The notes under the pieces were generated by a model. That model was given only the letters and a program-made list of their open reading frames with translations, searched no databases and was not told where the DNA came from. A stretch of 64,000 nucleotides of DNA. Origin: Palsa-506 sp963755815. GTDB lineage: Bacteria; Actinomycetota; Actinomycetes; Streptosporangiales; Streptosporangiaceae. The stretch covers positions 1-64,000 of the forward strand of contig CAVWLF010000003.1 of NCBI GenBank assembly GCA_963755815.1. The letters run 5' to 3'. Position numbers and translations under genes: made by a program. Positions 35,019 to 43,385 of this stretch are shown piece after piece (position 1 is the first letter of the stretch; each line of letters opens with the position of its first letter).

Positions 35019-35585
35019 TCAGCTGACCGCGGTCACGGCTCTCAGCTCGGCGAGCGATTCCCGGATGACCTGGGCCAGGTCCGGCGGGCTGGTCTCGCTG
35101 ATCCAGCGCTCGAACGCGATCTTGAAGACAGCGACCCCGGCCTCGGCGGCCAGGCTCGCGGCCGGGCCGGTGACGCCGCGCTGGCGCAGCGCGCCGGCCA
35201 GCGCCGCGGCGAGTGCGGCGAGCTTGATCAGCTCACGTTCCTGGAGCTCCGCGTTCGCGGCAATGATGGCCTGACGCTGCCGGGCGCCTTCGCGCCGCTC
35301 CTGGAACATCCCGCCGGCGGCTTCCAGGGCGGCCGCCACCGCGTCCATCGGCGCCGCGGAATCGGGGGCGCTGGCCACGGTATTCACCAGGAGTTCCTGC
35401 AGCGCGCCCGCGCCCCAGAACAGAACCTCGCGCTTGTCGGCGAAGTGCCGGAAGAACGTCCGCTCGGTGAGCCCGGCCCGCTGGGCGATCTCCGCCACCG
35501 TGGTCTGCTCGAACCCGCGCTCGCCATAGAGAGCGAGGGCGGCCTGCTCGAGCCGGCCGCGCGCGTTCGGCTCCCATCGACCCAT
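35019..35585 (-). CDS. TetR-family regulator
   Basis: A 188-residue regulator with the HTH 'TTVAEIAQRAGLTERTFFRH' near residues 26-45. Two large palindromic repeats lie between this gene and the divergent reductase gene. The first repeat falls inside the extra N-terminal codons that an upstream ATG (35621) would add, which supports the start at 35585. It likely represses the reductase and itself. Confidence 0.88.
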   Translation of the reverse strand: MGRWEPNARGRLEQAALALYGERGFEQTTVAEIAQRAGLTERTFFRHFADKREVLFWGAGALQELLVNTVASAPDSAAPMDAVAAALEAAGGMFQERREGARQRQAIIAANAELQERELIKLAALAAALAGALRQRGVTGPAASLAAEAGVAVFKIAFERWISETSPPDLAQVIRESLAELRAVTAVS

Positions 35586-35597
35586 GCCCCGATGGTA

Positions 35598-35651
35598 GCT
35601 GATGACAGTGGCTGACATCATTTGCTATGCTGATGACAGTGACTGACATCA
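35598..35651. promoter_or_regulatory. two tandem palindromic operators between TetR and reductase genes
   Basis: Two 23-bp repeats (35598-35620 and 35629-35651) are identical except one base, 31 bp apart (about three helical turns). Each holds the near-perfect palindrome TGATGaCAG-NNN-CTGaCATCA. The spacer contains TATGCT (35626-35631), a -10 box; TGACAG (35603-35608) inside the first palindrome is 17 bp upstream and can act as -35. Binding by the adjacent TetR would block both divergent promoters. Confidence 0.7.
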
Positions 35652-35706
35652 ATCTGCTTCCGCGCACGCCCGGTGCCGGAGGCACTCGACCACCCGGAGG
35701 TTTCTC

Positions 35707-36648
35707 ATGCGAGTTTTCGTCACCGGCGCGTCCGGCTGGATCGGCTCGGCCGTCGTTCCCGAGCTCATTGGCGCGGGCCATCAGGTCACCGGGCTGGCCC
35801 GGTCGGATGCCTCGGCCGCTGCCCTCACCGCCGCCGGGGCGCAGGTGCATCGCGGCACTCTTGACGATCTCGGCGCCCTGCGGACTGCGGCGGCCGGGTC
35901 GGATGGCGTGATCCATCTCGCGTTCAAGCACGACCTCGCGTTCTCGGGGGACTTCCAGGGCGCGGCCGACGCGGACCGCCGCGCGGTCGAGACCTTCGGC
36001 GACGCGCTGGCCGGCTCGGACCGGCCGCTCATCATCGCCTCCGGGACGCTCGGGGTCGCACCCGGGCGGGTGGCGACCGAGCGCGACGGGCACGGTGATC
36101 CCGACCCGGCGGTGGCCGCCATGGCCGGCCCCGGTCCGATGACCCGGCGGGCCACCGCCGAGTTCGTGCTCTCCCTCGCCTCCCGCGGCGTCCGCTCGTC
36201 GGTCATGCGGCTTCCCCCAACGAATCACGGCGACGGAGACAACGGCTTCATGGCGGCCATTGTCGGCATCGCCCGGGACAAGGGCGTCTCCGGCTACATC
36301 GGCGACGGGTCCAACCGCTGGCCCGCCGTGCACCGGCTCGATTCCGCGCACCTCTTCCGCCTCGCGCTGGAGAACGCCCCGGCCGGATCGACGCTGCACG
36401 CCGTGGCCGACGAGGGCGTCCCGATCCGCGCCATCGCCGAGGTGATCGGCCGTCACCTGGACGTGCCGGTGGTCTCGATCCCCGCTGCGGAGGCAGCCGG
36501 GCACTTCACCTGGCTGGCCAGTTTCCTCGGCGCCGACAGCCCGGCCTCCAGCACGCTGACCCGCCAGCTGCTGGGATGGAAGCCGGTCCAGCCCGGACTC
36601 ATCGACGACCTCGACCAGGGCCACTATTTTCGCCAGCCCGCCGCCTGA
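35707..36648 (+). CDS. NAD(P)-dependent SDR/epimerase-fold oxidoreductase
   Basis: A 313-residue extended-SDR fold protein with the nucleotide motif VTGASGWIGSAVV at the N-terminus and conserved family segments 'LAFKHDL', 'IIASGTLGV', 'PTNHGDGDNGF' and 'RWPAVHRLD'. No YxxxK is visible, as in other members of this subgroup. GGAGG lies 7 bp before the ATG. It is controlled by the adjacent divergent TetR and its tandem operators, a common arrangement for small-molecule-inducible reductases. The substrate is unknown. Confidence 0.85.
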   Translation: MRVFVTGASGWIGSAVVPELIGAGHQVTGLARSDASAAALTAAGAQVHRGTLDDLGALRTAAAGSDGVIHLAFKHDLAFSGDFQGAADADRRAVETFGDALAGSDRPLIIASGTLGVAPGRVATERDGHGDPDPAVAAMAGPGPMTRRATAEFVLSLASRGVRSSVMRLPPTNHGDGDNGFMAAIVGIARDKGVSGYIGDGSNRWPAVHRLDSAHLFRLALENAPAGSTLHAVADEGVPIRAIAEVIGRHLDVPVVSIPAAEAAGHFTWLASFLGADSPASSTLTRQLLGWKPVQPGLIDDLDQGHYFRQPAA

Positions 36649-36675
36649 CCAGCCGCGCGGCGCAGGCCCGGCGGG

Positions 36676-37794
36676 CTACCCGCGGCCGGCCCGGGGCCGG
36701 GTCTCGGCCAGGTACATCTCGATGATGGAGCCGAAGTCCGGATCCGGGGCCAGGCCCAGCCGGGTCGCCCGGCCGGCCCGGATCCGGGCCGGCCAGCTGG
36801 TCACCAGCCTGGCCACGGCCGGGTCCGGAACCCAGTCGATCAGCGCGCTGGCCGCGGGCCCGGCCACCCGCTCCAGCGCGGCGGCCATGTCCGCGACCGA
36901 CACGGTGAGCGCGGGCAGGTTGACCGCGCTGCGGCCGCCCCACGCCTGGTCGGACGAGCTGGCGGCGCAGAGCAGTCCGCCGGTCGCCTTGGCCGGCGAG
37001 GCGAGGGCCACCTCGGTCCGCGGGTCCACCGGGCAGATCGCGCGCTGGCCCGCCAGCGGCTCGCGGATGATGCCGGACAGGAAGCCCGAGGCCGCCGCAT
37101 TGGGCCGCCCGGGACGCACGCTGACGGTCATCAGCCGGATGGCCCGTCCGCGCAGGAATCCCTTGCGGGTGTAGTCGGCCAGCAACTGCTCGCCGATGAC
37201 CTTCTGCACCCCGTAGCTGGACTGCGGATTCGGCGCGGTGTGATCGTCCACCACGTCCGGCAGCGGGTGCTCGCCGGATGCGCCGAAGACGGCGACGGAA
37301 CTCGCGAACACCACGACCGGGTTCGTCCCCAGCGCGCGGCACGACGCGAGCAGCGACTCGGTGGCGCGCAGGTTCGCCCGGATGCCGAGGTCGAAGTCCG
37401 CTTCGCATTCCGCGCTGACCGCCGCCGCGAGATGGAAGATCACGTCGGCCCCGGCCAGCGCGCGCCCGGCCTCCGCGGCGCTGGCCGGCGCATCGGCCGC
37501 CGTCCCGGCCGGCGCATCCGCCGCCGTCCCGGCCGGCATATCCGCCGCCGTCCCGGCGGGCCCGGGTCGGCCCCGGCCGGCTGGGTCCAGCAACTCGCCC
37601 AGGTCGCCGCGGATCGCGGTGACCCGCCGGTCCGCGGCGAGGTCCGCCGGAACCGGTACCCGGTCCAGCAGCGTCAACTGCGATATCGGCTGCTCCCCGC
37701 CGCCTGCCACCGCCAGCGAGCCCGCGGCGAGCAGCTCCCGGGCCAGGCGCGCGCCCAGAAAACCCGCGCCGCCGGTAATCACCACGTTAGCCAC
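36676..37794 (-). CDS. D-erythronate dehydrogenase-like (DenD) SDR
   Basis: A 372-residue NAD-dependent epimerase/dehydratase-fold protein: 'VVITGGAGFLGARLA', 'FHLAAAVSAECEADFDLG', catalytic Ser in 'FASSVAVFG' and YxxxK as 'YGVQK'. The pattern 'RAIRLMTVSVRPGRPNAAAS' resembles D-erythronate dehydrogenase (DenD), which oxidises C4 sugar acids. It is longer than the usual ~325 residues because of an Ala/Gly/Pro/Thr insert (about residues 79-106) encoded by 24-bp repeats. A Hyi/OtnI-like isomerase at 40945 supports a tetronate-type pathway, but kinase and aldolase are not seen here. Confidence 0.7.
   Translation of the reverse strand: MANVVITGGAGFLGARLARELLAAGSLAVAGGGEQPISQLTLLDRVPVPADLAADRRVTAIRGDLGELLDPAGRGRPGPAGTAADMPAGTAADAPAGTAADAPASAAEAGRALAGADVIFHLAAAVSAECEADFDLGIRANLRATESLLASCRALGTNPVVVFASSVAVFGASGEHPLPDVVDDHTAPNPQSSYGVQKVIGEQLLADYTRKGFLRGRAIRLMTVSVRPGRPNAAASGFLSGIIREPLAGQRAICPVDPRTEVALASPAKATGGLLCAASSSDQAWGGRSAVNLPALTVSVADMAAALERVAGPAASALIDWVPDPAVARLVTSWPARIRAGRATRLGLAPDPDFGSIIEMYLAETRPRAGRG
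37487..37558 (-). repeat. three 24-bp tandem repeats inside the DenD-like gene
   Basis: Units at 37487-37510, 37511-37534 and 37535-37558 differ by a few bases. They encode the 8-residue unit P-A-G-T-A-A-D-(A/M) in frame. The insert is in a loop region between the dinucleotide domain strands. In-frame repeats of this sort change length easily. Confidence 0.85.
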
Positions 37795-37971
37795 GGCGTC
37801 CTCCGTCCGTCCCCAGGTTGCCCGGGGCGTCGAATGCGGTTACCTACCCGGCTGATTTTCGTGGTGTTCAGCACGGCGATCAACCGGCCGGCTCATCCGG
37901 CCGGGCTCAGCCCGCGCGCTTGGCCCACCGGGCACCGGCTGGCGGGCCGACGCTGGCGGGCTCAGGCTGCC

Positions 37972-37994
37972 GGCTGAGGCTGGCCGGCTCAGCC
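37972..37994. terminator. hairpin at the end of the alpha-glucosidase gene
   Basis: A 7-bp stem (37972-37978 / 37988-37994) with a 9-base loop overlaps the stop of the alpha-glucosidase gene. It is short and lacks a U-tract. It could weaken read-through into the downstream DenD-like gene, or be a by-product of the GC-rich repeats around it (GGCTGGCCGGCTC). Confidence 0.3.
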
Positions 37995-39710
37995 TGCTGG
38001 CGGCGAGTCTGGGTCGGCGATCCAGGCCGTGGTGTCCGGCGGCAGCCGGTCACCGTCCAGCGGGGAACTGGCGATGACGACGGTTCCGGCCGGCAGGGCC
38101 AGCGGCCCGGATCCGAAATTCGTCACCGAGTGCCAGCCGCCCGGCCGGGCGAACTGAAGCACATCCTGGCCGGCGGCCGGCGCCCACTCCAGGCCGGCCG
38201 AGGGCGGCCACTCCGGGCCCCCGGCCGTGAGCAGCTTCCGGCGCCAGCTGAGCGCTTGCCGGTAGAACTCCAGCGTGGACTTCGGATCCGACTCTTCCGC
38301 CTCGACGCTGCAGGCGCCAAACCAGGCCGGCTGCGGAAGGTGGGCGGTGCCGGTCCCGAACCCGAACGACGGTCCGTTGACGGTCCATGGCAGCGGAACG
38401 CGGCATCCGTCCCGGCCCTTGTCGGCCCCGCCGGATCGCAGGAACACGGGATCCTGGCGAAACTGGTCCGGGATGTCCCCGACCTCGTGCAGGCCCAGTT
38501 CCTCGCCCTGGTAGAGGTAGGCCGATCCCGGCAGGGCCAGCATCAGCAGAGTCGCGGCGCGGGCTCGCCGGATCCCGAGGCCGCGATCCAGCCCGGGCGC
38601 CGTGCCGTTGCTCAGCAGCCAGCCCCGGGCCTGCTGGTGCTGCCCCACGCCGTCATCATCGGGGGGCAGCCCGTAGCGAGTGGCGTGCCGGACCACGTCG
38701 TGATTCGACAGCACCCAGGTCATCGAGGCGCCCTGCTGCTGAGCCTGGGCGAGATTCTCGGAAATGATGCGGCGGAACTGCCCGGCATCCCAGTTCGCCT
38801 GGAGCAGGTCAAAGTTGAAGGCCTGCCCTAGCCCCAGCGGGCTGGCGTACCGGTGCCGCCGGGAGGGATGCACCCAGGCCTCGGCCACCGCTGTCCGCGG
38901 CGGCTCGTACTCGTCGAAGACCCGCCGCCATTCGAGGTAGATGTCGTGCACCTCGTCACGGTCCCAGAAGGGGTGGCTGCCATCGGCCGGCGATACGCTG
39001 GTCAGGTGCGCCTTGGCGGCGAGCGGCTCGGCCAGGCTCTTCGCCAGGCCATGCGCGACGTCCACCCGGAAGCCGTCGACACCGCGATCGGACCAGAATC
39101 GCAGCGTGTTCAGGAAGTCGTCCCGGACCTCGCGGTTCGCCCAGTTGAAGTCCGGCTGCTCCTTGGTGAACAGGTGCAGGTACCACTGCCCGTCCCGGAC
39201 CCGGGTCCAGGCCGGCGCACCGCCCATCGAGTCCCAGTCCGACGGCGGCTCGGCGCCGTCCGGGCCCGTCCCATCCCGGAAGATGTACCGGTCCCGGGCC
39301 GGTGACCCCTTCGGGGCGGCCAGGGCCTCCCGGAACCAGGCGTGCCGGTCCGAGCTGTGATTCGGCACGATATCGACGATCACCTTCATGCCCGCGGCGT
39401 GCAGCGCGCCGGCCATCTCGTCGAAGTCGGCCAGTGTGCCGAGGCGCGGGTCCACGTCCCGGTAGTCGTCCACGTCGTAGCCGCCGTCGGCGAGCGCCGA
39501 GGGATAGAAGGGGCTTAGCCAGACCGCATCAATACCGAGCGACGTCAGGTACGGGATCCGGGAGATGATCCCCCGGATGTCACCCACGCCGTCGCCGTCG
39601 GAGTCGGCGAAGCTGCGCGGATAGATCTGGTAGGTAACCGCCTGCCGCCACCATGCGGAACCGGCCGCCTCGTTACGGCCGGTCGCCGGGTTGGTGCTGC
39701 TAACGCGCAA
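37989..39710 (-). CDS. GH13 alpha-glucosidase
   Basis: A 573-residue alpha-amylase-family hydrolase. Conserved regions are 'VTYQIYPRSFADSDGDGVGD', 'DIVPNHSS', 'GFRVDVAHGL' (nucleophile Asp), 'AVAEAWVH' (acid/base Glu) and 'WVLSNHDVVRHATRYG' (third Asp). This order fits the oligo-1,6-glucosidase/alpha-glucosidase (AglA) branch that cleaves alpha-glucosides inside the cell. No signal peptide. The frame continues upstream to 39968, but the TTG at 39710 has AGGGAG at optimal distance and family similarity begins there. Upstream is the 3' end of a sugar-ABC permease, so it was probably once the last gene of an aglEFGA-type cluster. Confidence 0.9.
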   Translation of the reverse strand: MRVSSTNPATGRNEAAGSAWWRQAVTYQIYPRSFADSDGDGVGDIRGIISRIPYLTSLGIDAVWLSPFYPSALADGGYDVDDYRDVDPRLGTLADFDEMAGALHAAGMKVIVDIVPNHSSDRHAWFREALAAPKGSPARDRYIFRDGTGPDGAEPPSDWDSMGGAPAWTRVRDGQWYLHLFTKEQPDFNWANREVRDDFLNTLRFWSDRGVDGFRVDVAHGLAKSLAEPLAAKAHLTSVSPADGSHPFWDRDEVHDIYLEWRRVFDEYEPPRTAVAEAWVHPSRRHRYASPLGLGQAFNFDLLQANWDAGQFRRIISENLAQAQQQGASMTWVLSNHDVVRHATRYGLPPDDDGVGQHQQARGWLLSNGTAPGLDRGLGIRRARAATLLMLALPGSAYLYQGEELGLHEVGDIPDQFRQDPVFLRSGGADKGRDGCRVPLPWTVNGPSFGFGTGTAHLPQPAWFGACSVEAEESDPKSTLEFYRQALSWRRKLLTAGGPEWPPSAGLEWAPAAGQDVLQFARPGGWHSVTNFGSGPLALPAGTVVIASSPLDGDRLPPDTTAWIADPDSPPAG

Positions 39711-39757
39711 GGCACGAATCTCCCTGGGTTGACGGGTGATCTGCTGACTGGGGGGCG

Positions 39758-40870
39758 CTACTTGATCGAGCCTCGCATGATGCCGCTGACGACCCAGCGC
39801 TGGGCGATGAGGAAGACGACCAGGGTCGGGAGCAGGGCCATGAGATACGACGCGAAGGCGACGTTGAAGTTGGTGGTGAACTGGTCCTGGAACAGGTACT
39901 GGATGACCGGGAGGGTCTGCAGCCTCGGGTTCGCGGTGATCAGCTGCGGCATCATGAAGTCGTTCCATGACTGCAGGAAGGCGAAGATGCCGACGGTGGC
40001 GCTGATCGGCGCCAGCAGCGGCAGCACGATCAGCTCCGCGCCGGCCTCGGCGACCTGGCGCAGCTCGCGGACGCAGTCGTCGGGCGTGCCCGCGATCGCG
40101 GCGGCCTCGATGTCAGGGGAGCGGCGCCCGTAGAGCCGTTCCAGCTCGGCGTCGATCCGGCGGCGCGCGCGCCCGCCATCCTCATCGATCGCGATGTACA
40201 CCCGCTTGGCGATGCGGAATTCCCCGGCCGGCCGGCCCGACTCGGCCAGCGCCGCGCGCACGATCTGAACCTGGCCGGCGAACTTGGCGGTGGGGGAGGA
40301 CCCGGCGCCGAAGAAGCCGCTGCCCAGCTGCGTGGCGCGCCGCAGCGCGGCCGGGGCCATCCCGCCGAACCAGATCGGCGGGAACGGCTTCTGCGCCGGC
40401 TTGGGCTCCATTGCCGCGTCCTTGAGCTGCCAGAACTCCCCGTCGAAGGTGACCCGGGATTCGGTCCACAGCGCCTTCATCAGCGCGAGCCCTTCGGTGA
40501 ACCGCGCGACGTACCGCTGCGGATCCACGCCGAACGCGGCGAACGGCCGCCCCGGGCCGCCGGTGCCGACGCCGATCTCGGTCCGGCCGCCGCTGAGCTG
40601 GTCCAGCGTGCTCAGGCTCTTCGCCAGGTGCACCGGGCTGTGCAAGGTGGACACGAAGACCACGCATCCCAGCCGCAGCCGCTGGGTGCACGCCGCCGCG
40701 TAGGTCATGGTCTCGATGGGCCCGAGCTGCGGCGCCGCTCCCAGCACCTGTTCCTGAGTCCACGCGCCGTCGAAGCCCAGCTCCTCGGCGCGGGTGAAAT
40801 AGGCCCGGAACGCCGCCGGATCGAAGTCGCCATCGGAGTAAAACTGGGGAATCGAGATCGCGAACCGCAT
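39758..40870 (-). CDS. chimera: LLM oxidoreductase fused to C-terminal third of a MalG-type sugar permease
   Basis: A 370-residue open frame. Residues 1 to ~287 are a luciferase-like oxidoreductase: 'TRAEELGFDGAWTQEQVLG', 'GGRTEIGVGTGGPGRPF' and 'KPFPPIWFGGMAPAALRRAT'. From 'APISATVGIFAFLQSWNDFM' to the end the sequence is instead the last ~80 residues of a MalG/AglG-like inner-membrane permease (two membrane helices, ending 'RWVVSGIMRGSIK'). The join is seamless in frame. The front part of the permease and the rest of the importer are absent. I read this as a deletion product; function as an oxidoreductase is doubtful because it ends in membrane helices. Confidence 0.8.
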   Translation of the reverse strand: MRFAISIPQFYSDGDFDPAAFRAYFTRAEELGFDGAWTQEQVLGAAPQLGPIETMTYAAACTQRLRLGCVVFVSTLHSPVHLAKSLSTLDQLSGGRTEIGVGTGGPGRPFAAFGVDPQRYVARFTEGLALMKALWTESRVTFDGEFWQLKDAAMEPKPAQKPFPPIWFGGMAPAALRRATQLGSGFFGAGSSPTAKFAGQVQIVRAALAESGRPAGEFRIAKRVYIAIDEDGGRARRRIDAELERLYGRRSPDIEAAAIAGTPDDCVRELRQVAEAGAELIVLPLLAPISATVGIFAFLQSWNDFMMPQLITANPRLQTLPVIQYLFQDQFTTNFNVAFASYLMALLPTLVVFLIAQRWVVSGIMRGSIK

Positions 40871-40944
40871 ACGCCGGATCGTATCCGGCCGCTGGCGGCC
40901 AGCTCGATGACCGGGAGGGTTACTGCCGGGGACCGGAGGTGATC

Positions 40945-41742
40945 ATGTTCTTCGCGCCGAACCTGTCGATGCTGTGGGCCGACCTGCCGCTGGCGGAGCG
41001 ATTTGAGCGGGCGGCCCGGGCCGGGTTCGGCGCGGCCGAGCTGTGGTGGCCGGGAGCCGAGGCCGCGGCATCCCTGCCCGGGCTGACCTCCCGCTGGAAC
41101 CTGCGGCTGGCGCTGCTGAACTTCGACGCCGGCGACCTGGCGGCCGGCGACCGTGGCCTGGCCGCCGATCCCGGCCGCCGCGAGCAGCTGCGGGCCAACG
41201 TGCCGGCCGCGCTGGAGATCGCGCGGTCCTGCGGCTGCGAGCGGCTCAATCTGCTGATCGGCCTGCGGCAGCGGCGGTACCCGCTGCGGGCGCAGCTGGC
41301 GTCCGCGCGGGACAACGTGGCCTGGGCCGCCGACCTGGCCGCCGCGGCCGGCTGCGAGGTCATGATCGAGGCCATCAACCCGATGGACAACGGGCCGTAC
41401 CTGCTGACCACGACCGCGGCGGCGGCCGCGTTCATTGGCGAGGTGGCGCGGCCTAACGTCCGGCTCCAGTACGACGCGTACCACATGCAGCGGACGGAGG
41501 GGGACCTGACCAGGACCCTGGATGAGTACTGGCACCTCATCAGCCATATCCAGATCGCCGACGTGCCGGGCCGGCACGAGCCGGGCACCGGGGAGATCAA
41601 CTACCCGTTCTTCCTTGATCACCTCGACCGGAAGGGCTACCAGGGCGCAGTCGGCCTGGAGTACCGCCCGTCCGCGGGCCGCGCCGAGGACTCCTTCGGC
41701 TGGCTGGAGGAATACCGCCGAGCGCGCCCGGGCCGGTGCTGA
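40945..41742 (+). CDS. hydroxypyruvate isomerase / 2-oxo-tetronate isomerase (Hyi/OtnI) family
   Basis: A 265-residue TIM-barrel isomerase. Family features: N-terminal 'FFAPNLSMLWADLPLAERFE', metal ligands around 'VMIEAINPMDNGPY' (Glu), 'LQYDAYHMQRTEGDL' (Asp, His) and 'HIQIADVPGRHEPGTGEINY', then a final Glu in 'VGLEYRP'. Members interconvert hydroxypyruvate and tartronate semialdehyde, or 2-oxo-tetronate forms in C4 sugar-acid catabolism. The ATG at 40945 follows GGAGG. The nearby DenD-like gene makes the tetronate role plausible. Confidence 0.85.
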   Translation: MFFAPNLSMLWADLPLAERFERAARAGFGAAELWWPGAEAAASLPGLTSRWNLRLALLNFDAGDLAAGDRGLAADPGRREQLRANVPAALEIARSCGCERLNLLIGLRQRRYPLRAQLASARDNVAWAADLAAAAGCEVMIEAINPMDNGPYLLTTTAAAAAFIGEVARPNVRLQYDAYHMQRTEGDLTRTLDEYWHLISHIQIADVPGRHEPGTGEINYPFFLDHLDRKGYQGAVGLEYRPSAGRAEDSFGWLEEYRRARPGRC

Positions 41743-41951
41743 ACTCCGCTCGCATCCCCGCGCTCAGGAGGGCCTGCCGTCGCGGCACTGGGCGGCGTCG
41801 CCGCGGGCGGACGCGGTGCTGCTTGATGTGTAACGATGTAAGTATGGAGTCGCTCTATGAGCATGCGGGCGGACAGGAAAGTGCCCGGGTTGTCCGGCTT
41901 GCCCGCTGGTAGCGTGGATGTCGGGATGCAGCGCGACGGAGGGAGCGGGAG

Positions 41952-43289
41952 ATGACAGGCATGGACGGGACGTTGAGCGCGGGGGACACCGAACTGCTCC
42001 GCAAGGATTTTTCCGCTAACCCGGCCTACCGGCTGGCGCAGAACGCGGTGACCCAGGTCGCCGTCGATGACGTGGCCATCAGCCGGGAGATCATCAACAG
42101 CACCAGCCACTCGCTTTCCACTGTCCTGGACGACTGGAAGGTCACCAACCAGGAGCGGAGCGGCCGGTGCTGGCTGTTCGCCGGGCTCAACCTGCTGCGC
42201 GTCGGCGCCATGCGGAAGATGGGGCTCAAGGACTTCGAGTTCTCGCAGAACTACGTCATGTTCTGGGACAAGATCGAGCGCGCCAACTACTTCCTCGAAG
42301 CCGTCATCGAGACGGCCGGCCGGGATCTTGACGACCGGACCGTCGCGTATCTGCTGGAGTCGGTGGCCGACGATGGCGGGCAGTGGAACATGTTCGTGGC
42401 CATCGTCAGCAAGCATGGTCTCGTTCCGCAGGCGCTCATGCCCGAGACCCACAGTTCATCCGGCACCAGCCGGATGAACTCGGTACTGCGCAGCCTGCTG
42501 CGGCAGGGAGCCAGATCAGTGCGCGAGGCGGCGGGCCGGGGCGTCGACGCGGCCCGGGCCGAGAAGGCGGATGTGCTGCGGGTGGTCTACCGGGTGCTGT
42601 GCATTCACCTCGGCACCCCGCCGGACCGCTTCGACTGGCAGTGGATCGACAAGGACCGCAAGTTCCACCGGGACGGGGTGCTGACTCCGCAGGAGTTCGC
42701 GGCGAAATACGTGGACCTGCCCATGGACGATTACGTGTGCCTGGTGCACGACCCGCGCCCGTCAAGCCCGGCCGGCCGGACCTTCACGGTCGAGTACCTC
42801 GGCAATGTGCTAGGTGCTCCGCCGGTCACCTATCTCAACGTCGGCATGCCGCTGATCAAGGAAATCGCCTCGCGTACCCTGCAGGGCGGCGAGCCGGTGT
42901 GGTTCGGCTGTGATGTCGGCAAGATGATGAGCAGCGAGTATGCCGTCTGGGATACCGGGCTCTACGACCTGCCAGCTGTCTACGACACGGCCTTCACGCT
43001 CGGCAAGGCCGACCGCCTGGCCTTCCACGAGACCCTGATGACGCACGCCATGCTCTTCACCGGGGTAGACGTCCTCGACGGCGTCACCCGCAAGTGGCGG
43101 GTGGAGAACAGCTGGGGCGCGGACAAGGGCAAGGACGGCTTCTACACCATGAACGACTCATGGTTCGACGAGTACGTCTTCGAGATCGCGGCGCGGCGCG
43201 GCGCGCTTCCGGAAGAGCTGCAGCAGGCGCTGCACGCCGAGCCGATCGTGCTGCCCGCCTGGGATCCGATGGGCGCACTCGCCGGTTAG
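41952..43289 (+). CDS. pepC: bleomycin hydrolase / aminopeptidase C (peptidase C1B)
   Basis: A 445-residue papain-fold peptidase. The triad is present: Cys73 in 'QERSGRCWLFAGLN', His365 in 'MTHAMLF' and Asn386 in 'VENSWG'. Members are cytoplasmic hexameric aminopeptidases that also inactivate bleomycin-like compounds. No signal peptide, as expected. The ATG at 41952 follows a GGAG-rich site. It stands alone; a hairpin lies about 34 bp after the stop. Confidence 0.92.
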   Translation: MTGMDGTLSAGDTELLRKDFSANPAYRLAQNAVTQVAVDDVAISREIINSTSHSLSTVLDDWKVTNQERSGRCWLFAGLNLLRVGAMRKMGLKDFEFSQNYVMFWDKIERANYFLEAVIETAGRDLDDRTVAYLLESVADDGGQWNMFVAIVSKHGLVPQALMPETHSSSGTSRMNSVLRSLLRQGARSVREAAGRGVDAARAEKADVLRVVYRVLCIHLGTPPDRFDWQWIDKDRKFHRDGVLTPQEFAAKYVDLPMDDYVCLVHDPRPSSPAGRTFTVEYLGNVLGAPPVTYLNVGMPLIKEIASRTLQGGEPVWFGCDVGKMMSSEYAVWDTGLYDLPAVYDTAFTLGKADRLAFHETLMTHAMLFTGVDVLDGVTRKWRVENSWGADKGKDGFYTMNDSWFDEYVFEIAARRGALPEELQQALHAEPIVLPAWDPMGALAG

Positions 43290-43322
43290 CACCACCGGGT
43301 CCGGGAGGCCGGGTGTTAGGGA

Positions 43323-43350
43323 ACGCCTAGCCGGGGAATTGGCGAGGCGT
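43323..43350 (+). terminator. hairpin downstream of pepC
   Basis: A 10-bp stem (43323-43332 / 43341-43350) with one mismatch and an 8-base loop (ggggaatt) lies 34 bp after the pepC stop. It could act as a factor-independent stop without a U-tract. Confidence 0.45.
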
Positions 43351-43385
43351 GCCGGATCACCTGGCCCTGCCCGGAGGTGCATGAC

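Noticed and set aside
39711..39968. N-terminal extension of the alpha-glucosidase frame
   Set aside because: It is the out-of-frame reading of the permease end; the TTG at 39710 has a ribosome site and the family start.
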